NCBI GenBank assembly: GCA_903916165.1
Contig: CAIWVR010000294.1
Coordinates: 1 to 5,513 of the forward strand
Reading direction: 5' to 3'
DNA: 5,513 nt
Origin: an uncultured Hyphomicrobiales bacterium
Lineage (GTDB): Bacteria; Pseudomonadota; Alphaproteobacteria; Rhizobiales; Beijerinckiaceae
Below the pieces are notes generated by a model, which ran no database searches, had not been told where the DNA came from, and worked only from the letters and a program-made list of their open reading frames with translations. The first letter of the stretch is position 1; every line of letters begins with the position of its first letter. Made by a program: the position numbers and the translations under genes. Below, piece by piece: positions 1 to 5,513 of this stretch.

Positions 1-2
1 AG

Positions 3-1211
3 CGGCCCGTGACCTTCGTGTTCAACGGCGGCCCGGGCTATGCGTCTGCCTGGCTCAATCTCGGAGCCCTCGGCCCGTGGCGCCTGCGGATGGATGCGGA
101 GGCGGCCATTCCCTCGGCCGCGCCGGTGACGGTCGACAATCCCGAAACCTGGCTCGCCTTCACCGATCTCGTCTTCATCGATCCGCCCGCGACGGGCTAC
201 AGCCGCATCTATGGCGGCGATGACGTGCGCAAGCGGTTCTTCAGCGTCAATGGCGACATTGATGTGCTGGCGGCCACGATCCGGCGCTGGATCGAGGAAA
301 ACAACCGCATGGTGTCGCCCAAATATATCGCGGGCGAGAGTTATGGCGGTTTCCGCGCGCCCAAGCTCGCCCATGCACTGCAGACCGACCAGGGTTATGG
401 CGTGTCGGGGCTGGTGATGATTTCCCCGGTGCTTGACTTCTCGCGTTTCAACCAGCGCAGCGGCCTGCTGGACCAGGTGGCGCGCCTGCCCTCCTATGTC
501 GCGTCCGCGCGCATGATGCAGGGCACCAATGTCACGCGTGCCTCACTGGCCGACGTCGAGAGCTATGCACGCGGCGATTTTCTGGCCGATCTCATGCGCG
601 GCGTGAAGGACGCCCCGGCGCTCGACCGGCTGACGCAACGCGTCGCAAACCTGACGACGCTCGATCCGGCGCTTGTCCGCGCTCTCGGCGGCCGCATTCC
701 CTCGCAGGTTTTCCTGCGCGAATTGCATCGCAAGGCACAGCGCATCGGGAGCGCTTATGACGCCACGATGACGGGCTTTGATCCGACACCCTTCTCCACC
801 CGCAGCGACGCCGACGACCAGATGCGGCTCGGCCTGCATGCACCGATCATCTCCGCCATGGTCGCGCTCTATCACGACAGGCTCAACTGGACTGTGGAGG
901 GTGCGCGCTACGCATTTCTCAGCGAGCAGGCCTCGCGTCAATGGGACTGGGGACGCGGCGGCGCGGAAGCGGTAAGCGATTTCCGCAAGGCGCTGGCGCT
1001 CGATCCCAACATGCGGGTGCTGATCGCGCACGGATTGACCGATGTCGTGACGCCCTATCTCGAAACGCAGATGGTGCTGGACCAGATGCCAAACTATGGC
1101 GACCCGTCGCGCGTGCGCTTCGAGACCTATTCAGGCGGCCATATGTTCTACTCGCGCGACGACTCGCGACGGAAATTTCGGGACGATGCGCGCGCGATTT
1201 ATGTGAGGTAG
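3..1211 (+). CDS. S10 family serine carboxypeptidase, C-terminal part (5' end outside window)
   Basis: Putative secreted or periplasmic serine carboxypeptidase (peptidase family S10, alpha/beta hydrolase fold), which removes C-terminal residues from peptides. The frame is open to the left edge and reads RPVTFVFNGGPG, the family's oxyanion-hole segment, so the GTG at 9 is an internal Val and the N-terminus, where any signal peptide would lie, is missing. Numbering from that Val, the nucleophile is Ser111 in GESYGG, the acid is Asp345 in HGLTDVVTPY and the base is His378 in YSGGHMFYS. All three are in the canonical order, so the enzyme looks intact. The usual Ser-rich stretch after NGGPG is replaced by YAS, a mild variant. 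It converges with the NYN gene across a 14-nt gap that shows no terminator. Family assignment is secure; the natural substrate is unknown. Confidence 0.93.
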   Translation, partial: RPVTFVFNGGPGYASAWLNLGALGPWRLRMDAEAAIPSAAPVTVDNPETWLAFTDLVFIDPPATGYSRIYGGDDVRKRFFSVNGDIDVLAATIRRWIEENNRMVSPKYIAGESYGGFRAPKLAHALQTDQGYGVSGLVMISPVLDFSRFNQRSGLLDQVARLPSYVASARMMQGTNVTRASLADVESYARGDFLADLMRGVKDAPALDRLTQRVANLTTLDPALVRALGGRIPSQVFLRELHRKAQRIGSAYDATMTGFDPTPFSTRSDADDQMRLGLHAPIISAMVALYHDRLNWTVEGARYAFLSEQASRQWDWGRGGAEAVSDFRKALALDPNMRVLIAHGLTDVVTPYLETQMVLDQMPNYGDPSRVRFETYSGGHMFYSRDDSRRKFRDDARAIYVR

Positions 1212-1225
1212 GCGTCCGGCATCCT

Positions 1226-1840
1226 TCAGGCGACGTAAGGCTGGCCTGATTGTTCTGGCCAAATCTGGAGTGGCCGCAGGTAATCCGCGTGATGCAGAAG
1301 CTCGGCTGCCTGCTTTTGCCCAGGGAACGACATAAGAACCACCTGCAAGCCGGCCCGTCGCGCATATTTCATGGCAGGTATGCAATCCGTATCATTGGTG
1401 ATCAAGATGATGCGCTGCACAGCTTTGGTTTCGCAAAAATTTGCTATGTCGAGGCCGATGCGCATATCGACACCCTTCTGCTCGAAGTCAGGGTAAAAAT
1501 CCTGATCGGAAAGCGGCTTTTCCGACAGTGGCGTTGCCTTCGGTTTAAAGCCCCTGAATTTAAGAACGCCCAGCCGCACAGCAAACAAATCTTTACTGGC
1601 CAAGCTACGAAGCCAACCGTCCTTGCCGCTCAGGACTGTCTTATTGCCGGAAACAGGCAGGCTGACCTCGCCCTCAAATGGAGGGCAGTCGTAATAGAAG
1701 ACCCGGAACACCTCTTCACCGTCACCGATGCAATGCGCGGCGATTTGCTGGATGTAATCAGGGTCATAACGAAGTCGATTTTTGCGAACGACAACGCGTA
1801 GGTGACCCCCATCGATGAGGACGGCAACTGGTTTCGGCAA
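1226..1840 (-). CDS. NYN-domain (PIN-like) putative ribonuclease
   Basis: A 204-residue single-domain protein of the NYN family (related to LabA/DUF88), a PIN-like fold expected to be a metal-dependent RNase. The acidic metal-site candidates are Asp10 in VAVLIDGGHLR, Asp125 and Asp131 in EQKGVDMRIGLDIA, and Asp150/Asp152 in ILITNDTDCIPAMKYARRAG. There is no added RNA-binding domain, signal peptide or membrane segment, so it is probably cytoplasmic. The start is TTG at 1840; no ATG, GTG or TTG follows in frame before the essential Asp10, and the frame closes upstream at a TAG (1876-1874) with only a rare ATT as an alternative start. A GGGGG Shine-Dalgarno-like run lies 8 nt upstream, inside a terminator hairpin. 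Spot counts of 60-nt lines inside the gene gave about 43-53% GC, well below the flanking genes, which suggests a different origin. Its RNA target is unknown. Confidence 0.88.
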   Translation of the reverse strand: MPKPVAVLIDGGHLRVVVRKNRLRYDPDYIQQIAAHCIGDGEEVFRVFYYDCPPFEGEVSLPVSGNKTVLSGKDGWLRSLASKDLFAVRLGVLKFRGFKPKATPLSEKPLSDQDFYPDFEQKGVDMRIGLDIANFCETKAVQRIILITNDTDCIPAMKYARRAGLQVVLMSFPGQKQAAELLHHADYLRPLQIWPEQSGQPYVA

Positions 1841-1872
1841 AATAAAAACCCCCGAGTGTCGCCACCGGGGGT
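1841..1872 (-). terminator. Intrinsic terminator abutting the NYN start codon
   Basis: On the minus strand, ACCCCCG (1872-1866) pairs with CGGGGGT (1854-1848). Three inner pairs (GTG/CAC) follow, with one bulged base at 1855 and a GCGA tetraloop (GNRA type, 1862-1859). TTTTTATT (1848-1841) follows at once. The 10-bp GC-rich stem plus T-tract is a textbook Rho-independent terminator for minus-strand transcription; the plus strand has no T-tract after the hairpin. The next three bases are the TTG start of the NYN gene. The stem's 3' arm (GGGGG, 1853-1849) is also the only Shine-Dalgarno-like sequence for that start, so the hairpin could limit both elongation and ribosome binding. Confidence 0.82.
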
Positions 1873-1881
1873 CCTATAAGT

Positions 1882-1895
1882 GCCCGCCTACGGGC
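1882..1895 (-). other. Small leader hairpin (GCCCG-TAGG-CGGGC)
   Basis: A perfect 5-bp GC stem (GCCCG 1895-1891, CGGGC 1886-1882 on the minus strand) with a TAGG loop, placed just 5' of the terminator hairpin. TAGG also occurs in the linker (1876-1873). There is no T-tract, so it is not a terminator. It may protect the RNA 5' end or be a protein-recognition element, but a short GC stem can also occur by chance in GC-rich DNA. Confidence 0.5.
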
Positions 1896-1912
1896 GTACC
1901 GGATAATGAGTA

Positions 1913-1941
1913 ATTGTTGCCCCATAACCTCGAAGTGTCAA
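1913..1941 (-). promoter_or_regulatory. Sigma-70-type promoter for the leader RNA/NYN gene
   Basis: On the minus strand, a perfect -35 hexamer TTGACA (1941-1936) is followed by a 17-nt spacer and AACAAT (1918-1913), which matches four of six bases of the -10 consensus including the key A2 and T6. Transcription would start near 1907. The promoter lies 28 nt beyond the cobT stop codon, so the NYN cassette probably has its own transcription in addition to any readthrough from cobT. No clear terminator separates cobT from this promoter. Confidence 0.6.
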
Positions 1942-1969
1942 GATCGCGTGGCTCAATTGTGCCGAGGGC

Positions 1970-2989
1970 TCACACCTTCCCCGGCACATGCGCCTGCTCG
2001 AAGGTCGCCATGTCGCGGTGACAGGCCAGCGCCGCCTTCAGCAGACCGACCGCCAGCGCGGCGCCGGAGCCTTCGCCCAGCCGAAGCCCGAGATCGAGCA
2101 GCGGCACCTTGCCGATGCGGCGCAGGACCTCCGCATGCGCGCCTTCGGCCGACACATGCCCGGCGACGCAATGATCCAGCGCCCGATGGTCGAGCGCATG
2201 GAGCAGCGCCGCTGCGGCGGTCGCGACATAGCCGTCGAGCACGACAGGAATGCGCTCCATGCGCGCCGCCATGATGGCACCGGCAATGGCGGCGATCTCG
2301 CGCCCGCCAAGGCGGCGCATGATCTCGAGCGGATCGGACAGCTTTCCCTCGTTCAGCGCCACCGCGCGCTCGACCGCGTCGATCTTGCGCGCCAGTCCCG
2401 CATCATCGACGCCGGTGCCCCGCCCGACCCAGTCGGCCGCTGCGCCGCCATACAGCGCCATGTAGATCGCCGCCGCGATGGTCGTGTTGCCGATTCCCAT
2501 TTCACCGACACAGATCAGGTCGGCCCCGCCGGCAATGGCCTCCATGCCGAAGGCGAAGGTCGCCGCGCAGGCGACCTCGTCCATCGCGGGCTCCTGCGTG
2601 ATGTCCCTGGTGGGATAATCGAGGGCGAGTTCGAAGACCTTGAGCCCAATGTCGAAGGTCGCGCAGATCTGGTTGATCGCAGCGCCTCCCGCGGCGAAGT
2701 TTTCCATCATGGCGCGCGTCACTTCGGGCGGATAAGCGCTGACGCCCTGGGCCACGACGCCATGATTGGCGGCAAAGACGGCAACGAGCGGGCGCAGGAT
2801 CGTCGGCTTCGACTTGCCCTGCCAGGCGGCGAGCCATTCCACCATGTCCTCCAGCCGCCCGAGCGCGCCGGCGGGCTTGGTCAGCTTTGCGTCGCGCGCC
2901 TGCACCTCCTCCACCATCGCGGTCGCGGCCTCGGGCATGTGCGGGAAGAGATTGCGGATATCGTCGAAGGGGAGGCCTGTGGCGGACAT
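1970..2989 (-). CDS. cobT: Nicotinate-nucleotide--dimethylbenzimidazole phosphoribosyltransferase CobT
   Basis: Transfers phosphoribose from nicotinate mononucleotide to 5,6-dimethylbenzimidazole, giving alpha-ribazole 5'-phosphate for the lower ligand of cobalamin. It is cytosolic and is called CobU in the Pseudomonas denitrificans naming. The protein has 339 residues, close to the family's ~340-356. Visible family motifs are [12 protein letters not shown] (37-48), ANHGV (74-78), GEMGIGNTT (162-170), [10 protein letters not shown] (277-286) and GEGSGAALA (305-313). Glu306 in the last is the likely equivalent of the catalytic Glu317 of the Salmonella enzyme, judging by motif and distance from the C-terminus. 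The ATG at 2989 has a modest GAG-type ribosome site. The gene is divergent from cobS, with a 106-nt gap that shows no recognisable cobalamin riboswitch or convincing promoter. Confidence 0.97.
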   Translation of the reverse strand: MSATGLPFDDIRNLFPHMPEAATAMVEEVQARDAKLTKPAGALGRLEDMVEWLAAWQGKSKPTILRPLVAVFAANHGVVAQGVSAYPPEVTRAMMENFAAGGAAINQICATFDIGLKVFELALDYPTRDITQEPAMDEVACAATFAFGMEAIAGGADLICVGEMGIGNTTIAAAIYMALYGGAAADWVGRGTGVDDAGLARKIDAVERAVALNEGKLSDPLEIMRRLGGREIAAIAGAIMAARMERIPVVLDGYVATAAAALLHALDHRALDHCVAGHVSAEGAHAEVLRRIGKVPLLDLGLRLGEGSGAALAVGLLKAALACHRDMATFEQAHVPGKV

Positions 2990-3095
2990 GGGGTTCTCAT
3001 GCTGGGACTGGCGGGGTTCTAAGCCTTCGGTGCCCGGAACTCAATCAAGGGGCCAGCCCCCGACAAACGGTGCCGACTCATGCCAAGGTTGCGGC

Positions 3096-3899
3096 ATGAA
3101 CACGCTCCCTGCCCGCCTCGCCGCCGATCTCCTCGCCTGCCTGCGCTTTTACTCGCGCCTGCCGGTCCCCGTCCTGGCCTTCGAGACCGCGCCTTACGCC
3201 ATGCTCGATTTCGCCCGCGCCATCCGCGTGCTGCCGATTGCCGGCGCGCTGATCGGGGCCGTGGGGGGCTGCGTGCTGATGGCCGCCGACGCGCTCGGCC
3301 TGCCACCCTTGCCGGCGGCCGGCTTTGCGCTCGCCGCCCTGTTGCTGACGACTGGTGCCTTCCATGAGGATGGACTGGCCGATTCCGCCGACGGGCTGGG
3401 CGGCGGCGCGACGGTGGCACGCAAGCTCGAAATCATGAAGGACAGCCGCATCGGCACCTTTGGCGGGGCGGCGCTGGTCATGTCGCTCTTTTTGCGCGGC
3501 GCACTGCTGGCGGCGCTGATCGAGACCGTCGGCGCGCCGCGCACGGCGCTCCTGATGATCGCCGTGAATGCCGCCTCGCGGGTGGCGGCGCTCATGCCGC
3601 ATTATCTGCTGCCACCGGCCCGCACGGAGGGCGCGGCCTGGGCCGCGGCGCGCCCCCTGCCCTCGACGCTGGTCATTGCGGGCGCGCTGGCCACCTTGAT
3701 CACGTTCGCCCCGGCGCTGGCCGGGCTTTCGCCTGTCAGACTGGCGCTCGGACTCACGGCCATGCTCGCGGGGGCGGGCGTTATGACGGAGATCGCCCGG
3801 CGACAGATTGGCGGACAGACCGGCGACATTGCCGGGGCATCGCAACAAATTGCGGAAATTCTGTTTCTGGCGGTTCTCGCCAGCCGTCTTGGGCTCTAA
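3096..3899 (+). CDS. cobS: Adenosylcobinamide-GDP ribazoletransferase (cobalamin synthase) CobS
   Basis: Integral membrane enzyme that joins alpha-ribazole (or its 5'-phosphate, the CobT product) to adenosylcobinamide-GDP, forming adenosylcobalamin (phosphate) and GMP; called CobV in some alphaproteobacterial naming. The protein has 267 residues, a normal family length. The acidic, presumably Mg-binding motif [15 protein letters not shown] spans 89-103, [10 protein letters not shown] 115-124 and [13 protein letters not shown] 239-251. Several hydrophobic Ala/Leu-rich segments (about 43-66, 75-88, 124-143, 150-168, 190-212, 214-230, 252-263) fit a polytopic protein. The ATG at 3096 is chosen because AAGG (3085-3088) lies 7 nt before it and because it gives the family's N-terminus ([14 protein letters not shown]). 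The frame stays open far upstream, but that part is the antisense of cobT. Confidence 0.97.
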   Translation: MNTLPARLAADLLACLRFYSRLPVPVLAFETAPYAMLDFARAIRVLPIAGALIGAVGGCVLMAADALGLPPLPAAGFALAALLLTTGAFHEDGLADSADGLGGGATVARKLEIMKDSRIGTFGGAALVMSLFLRGALLAALIETVGAPRTALLMIAVNAASRVAALMPHYLLPPARTEGAAWAAARPLPSTLVIAGALATLITFAPALAGLSPVRLALGLTAMLAGAGVMTEIARRQIGGQTGDIAGASQQIAEILFLAVLASRLGL

Positions 3900-3909
3900 A
3901 GAAAAGCGC

Positions 3910-4092
3910 ATGACCCAAATCGCTTCGCCCTGCCTGAACATCTGCCAGCTCGATCCCGCGGCCGACACCTGCACCGGCTGCGGGCGCACGCGCGCCGAGA
4001 TCGGCGGCTGGATGGGCATGAGCGCGGATGAGCGCGCCGCCATCATGATGCGGCTGGCGCAGGCGAAACAGGCGGATGCGGACGCCTCTTAG
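3910..4092 (+). CDS. DUF1289 four-cysteine small protein
   Basis: A 60-residue protein of the DUF1289 family (related to YdhL, annotated as a predicted Fe-S protein). Four cysteines, Cys8, Cys12, Cys21 and Cys24, form a C-x3-C-x8-C-x2-C pattern in SPCLNICQL...CTGCGRT, suited to bind zinc or an Fe-S cluster. The rest (GWMGMSADERAAIMMRLAQ) resembles the family's conserved second half. The ATG at 3910 is chosen because it starts directly before the conserved SPC motif; the purine-rich AAAGAAAAG ahead of it is a weak ribosome site. It begins 10 nt after the cobS stop, so it is probably co-transcribed with cobS. The biological role is unknown, and a link to cobalamin synthesis is not shown by the sequence. 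Confidence 0.9.
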   Translation: MTQIASPCLNICQLDPAADTCTGCGRTRAEIGGWMGMSADERAAIMMRLAQAKQADADAS

Positions 4093-4916
4093 CCCAGCAT
4101 GCTGGACAGCAGCCGGAGCGAGACCAGCAGCAGGAAAATCCCGAAGGCCATTTCGAGCTTTCGCTTGGTCAGCGCATGGGCGATCCGCACGCCCAGCGGC
4201 GCCGTCAGCACGCTGACGGGCGCGAAGGCGGCCAACCCGATCAGCGAGACAAAGCCCAGCGACAAAGGCGGCAGAAAGGGCTTGTCCCAGCCCGCCAGCA
4301 CGAAGCCGATGGCGCCGGGGATGGAAATCAGCACGCCGACGCCCGACGAGGTCGCCACCGCCTGATGGATGGTGCGGCCATAGAAGGTCATGAACATGGT
4401 CGCAAGCTGCCCCCCGCCAATGCCCATCAGGGCCGACAGGAAGGCGTTGACGAAGCCGAAAATGGTCAGGGTCGGCCCCTCGGGCACCGCATCGCCCAGA
4501 TGCCATTTCAGGTTGAGGATGAGGCGCGTCGCGGCGAGACCCGCAATCGTGATGAAGGCGATCTTGAACAGGGCCGGCGGCGCGTAACGGGCGACGAAAC
4601 TCCCCACCAGCACGCCAAGAATGGTCGGCACGACCCAGGCGCGCAGGATCTTCATATCCACGGCACCGCGCGCCCTGTGGGCGCGGAAGGAGCGCAGCGA
4701 CGTCGGGATGATGACCGCAAGCGACGTGCCGACGCAAAGCGGCATGCGGGTTTCTTCCGGCACGTCGAGAATGCGAAACAGCTCATAGAGCACGGGAACG
4801 ATCAAGGCACCGCCACCGACGCCAAACACGCCAGCCAGAATGCCGGTCAGGGCCCCTGCTCCCGCGAGCGCTGCGGCAAGGAAAGCGATTTCTGTCAGGG
4901 AATGACCGGCAATCAT
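4089..4916 (-). CDS. TSUP family permease (sulfite exporter TauE/SafE)
   Basis: Polytopic inner-membrane protein of the TauE/SafE (TSUP) family, whose members move sulfite, sulfoacetate or other small organosulfur anions; the substrate here cannot be read from sequence. It has 275 residues from the ATG, typical for the family. The two-fold internal repeat is visible: GVFGVGGGALIVP (29-41) in the first half and LMGIGGGQLAT (163-173) in the second, each at the end of a hydrophobic segment. About eight membrane segments can be seen. ATG at 4916 is preferred over the TTG at 4922 because GAG of GTGAG lies 6 nt before the ATG and would touch the TTG. It is downstream of dusA on the same strand (60-nt gap) and shares 4 nt (TTAG) with the convergent DUF1289 gene at the stop codons. 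Confidence 0.93.
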   Translation of the reverse strand: MIAGHSLTEIAFLAAALAGAGALTGILAGVFGVGGGALIVPVLYELFRILDVPEETRMPLCVGTSLAVIIPTSLRSFRAHRARGAVDMKILRAWVVPTILGVLVGSFVARYAPPALFKIAFITIAGLAATRLILNLKWHLGDAVPEGPTLTIFGFVNAFLSALMGIGGGQLATMFMTFYGRTIHQAVATSSGVGVLISIPGAIGFVLAGWDKPFLPPLSLGFVSLIGLAAFAPVSVLTAPLGVRIAHALTKRKLEMAFGIFLLLVSLRLLSSMLG

Positions 4917-4922
4917 GGACAA

Positions 4923-4952
4923 CTCACGAGCGGATGTGCGCCCGCTTGTGAG
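4923..4952 (-). promoter_or_regulatory. 11-bp dyad overlapping the TSUP ribosome binding site
   Basis: On the plus strand CTCACGAGCGG (4923-4933) and CCGCTTGTGAG (4942-4952) form an inverted repeat with an 8-nt centre; 10 of 11 positions are Watson-Crick and the other is G-T (A-C on the mRNA strand). In the TSUP mRNA the 3' arm ends in GUGAG, the Shine-Dalgarno sequence, six bases before the ATG. The element could be a repressor operator or an mRNA hairpin that hides the ribosome site. The lack of a T-tract argues against a terminator for dusA. Confidence 0.5.
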
Positions 4953-4976
4953 GCATCAGCACGCGCGGGGCAAGCC

Positions 4977-5513
4977 TTACTGGACGATCTGAGGAAGAAG
5001 CGCGCCAGACGCGAGCATGCCGAGCGCGTCCCGCACCACCTCGATCCCCGCACCGCGCGCCACCGCTCTGGTGGCGAGCGTGCGCCGCCACGCACGGGCA
5101 CCGGGAACGCCGGTGAACAGGCCCAGCATATGGCGCGTCATGTCATGCAGACGTACCCCCTCGGCGAGCCTCGCTTCCAGATAGGGGATATAGGCCTCGA
5201 CCGCCTCGAAGGAATCGGCAACGGGGGCAGGCTGGCCGAAGACCAGCGGGTCGACGCGCGCCAGCATGTCCGGTGTCTGGTAGGCGGCGCGGCCGAACAT
5301 CACCCCCTCCAGTGTCTCCAGATGCGGCAGCGCCTCTTCCAGCGCCTGCAATCCGCCGTTGAGCGCCATCGGCAGGGAGGGAAACGCGGCTTTCAGCCGA
5401 TGCACGAGGGCATAATCGAGCGGCGGCACGTCGCGGTTTTCCTTTGGTGACAGGCCCTGCAACCAGGCCTTGCGGGCATGCACGATGAGCCCATCGACGC
5501 CCGCCCCGACCAC
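4977..5513 (-). CDS. dusA: tRNA-dihydrouridine(20/20a) synthase DusA, C-terminal part (5' end outside window)
   Basis: FMN-dependent enzyme that uses NADPH to reduce uridine in the tRNA D-loop to dihydrouridine. The visible 179 codons cover the end of the TIM barrel and the C-terminal helical tRNA-binding domain. Conserved DusA segments are VHARKAWLQGLSPKENRDVP, ALNGGLQ, GVMFGRAAYQTPDML and the C-terminal HMLGLFTGVPGARAWRR. The HARKAW and LSPKENR signatures separate DusA from DusB and DusC. The frame is open at the right edge, so the GTG there is an internal Val and not the start; the catalytic Cys lies outside the window. The stop is TAA at 4979-4977. No terminator is seen between it and the TSUP gene, so readthrough into that gene is possible. 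Confidence 0.95.
   Translation of the reverse strand: MVGAGVDGLIVHARKAWLQGLSPKENRDVPPLDYALVHRLKAAFPSLPMALNGGLQALEEALPHLETLEGVMFGRAAYQTPDMLARVDPLVFGQPAPVADSFEAVEAYIPYLEARLAEGVRLHDMTRHMLGLFTGVPGARAWRRTLATRAVARGAGIEVVRDALGMLASGALLPQIVQ

Larger units (their letters stand above)
1841..1907 (-). ncRNA. Putative ~67-nt two-hairpin leader/small RNA upstream of NYN gene
   Basis: The predicted transcript runs from about 1907, five bases after a -10-like box, to the end of the T-tract at 1841. It holds a 5-bp hairpin (1895-1882), a 9-nt linker (ACTTATAGG) and the terminator hairpin. Termination would release a stable small RNA of about 67 nt; readthrough would give the NYN mRNA. It could be a self-regulatory leader cleaved or bound by the NYN protein, an attenuator, or an RNA partner of the RNase. 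There are no tandem repeats as in ToxI-type antitoxins. Its existence is inferred from the promoter and terminator only. Confidence 0.45.

Noticed and set aside
1212..1225. Shared terminator between the convergent peptidase and NYN genes
   Set aside because: The 14-nt gap and its surroundings hold no stable stem with a T-tract on either strand.
1250..1801. A 183-codon plus-strand frame opposite the NYN gene
   Set aside because: More ordinary looking than the other shadows because GC is lower here, but it shows no domain, has no ribosome site that I can see, and the opposite strand carries all NYN catalytic motifs.
1213..1906. Possible target-site duplication flanking the NYN cassette (CGTCCGGCAT near 1213 and CGTACCGGAT near 1895)
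   Set aside because: The two copies are imperfect and short, and no integrase, transposase or terminal inverted repeats accompany them.
1841..1907. A classical ToxIN-type antitoxin RNA
   Set aside because: That system needs tandem pseudoknot-forming repeats and a ToxN-fold RNase. Here there are no tandem repeats and the nuclease is NYN/PIN-like; only the gene order is similar.
1988..3022. A 344-codon plus-strand frame opposite cobT
   Set aside because: Antisense of CobT over nearly its full length with a biased composition and no motif.
2990..3095. Cobalamin riboswitch or strong promoters in the cobT-cobS divergent region
   Set aside because: I could not find a B12-box-like segment, and the gap is too short for a full riboswitch plus leader. 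Only weak -35/-10 matches and short hairpins (GGGG-CCAG-CCCC near 3049-3060) without T-tracts are present.
3078..4046. A 322-codon minus-strand frame antisense to cobS
   Set aside because: Low-complexity Arg/Gln/Gly translation opposite a confident cobS; a shadow of GC-rich codon use.
4176..5450. A 424-codon open frame on the plus strand antisense to the TSUP and dusA genes
   Set aside because: It lies over two well-recognised genes on the other strand, its translation is rich in Arg, Gly, Gln and His with no family motif, and long antisense frames are expected in GC-rich DNA.

Overview
The window is GC-rich chromosomal DNA from an alphaproteobacterium, probably Hyphomicrobiales or a relative. 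This is inferred from base composition, from protein character (CobT with an NHGV motif, an S10 peptidase, DusA next to a TSUP permease) and from the mix of housekeeping genes. I cannot name a genus.

Layout: (1) Positions 3-1211, plus strand: the C-terminal ~400 residues of an S10 serine carboxypeptidase with all three catalytic residues, cut by the left edge. (2) Positions 1226-1941, minus strand: a compact cassette with visibly lower GC than its neighbours. It holds a sigma-70-type promoter, a ~67-nt leader with a small hairpin and a strong intrinsic terminator, and then, with no gap, a NYN-domain (PIN-like) putative RNase gene starting at TTG. (3) Positions 1970-3899: divergent cobT (minus) and cobS (plus), the late steps of cobalamin nucleotide-loop assembly. 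(4) Positions 3910-4092, plus: a 60-residue DUF1289 four-cysteine protein just downstream of cobS. (5) Positions 4089-4916, minus: a TSUP (TauE/SafE) permease, convergent with DUF1289 and overlapping it by 4 nt at the stop codons, with an 11-bp dyad over its ribosome binding site. (6) Positions 4977-5513, minus: the C-terminal part of DusA, cut by the right edge.

CobS and CobT act together. CobT makes alpha-ribazole phosphate from dimethylbenzimidazole, and CobS joins the alpha-ribazole moiety to adenosylcobinamide-GDP at the membrane. The other genes look like unlinked housekeeping or accessory functions.

The most interesting part is the NYN cassette. No usable start codon exists downstream of the TTG before the first catalytic Asp, and the terminator U-tract runs directly into that TTG. 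Any mRNA for this RNase must therefore read through the terminator, and the only Shine-Dalgarno-like sequence lies in the terminator's 3' arm. This suggests a small RNA or attenuator coupled to an RNase, either self-regulating or loosely similar in layout to RNA-antitoxin/RNase loci. That function is inference; the layout is directly visible.
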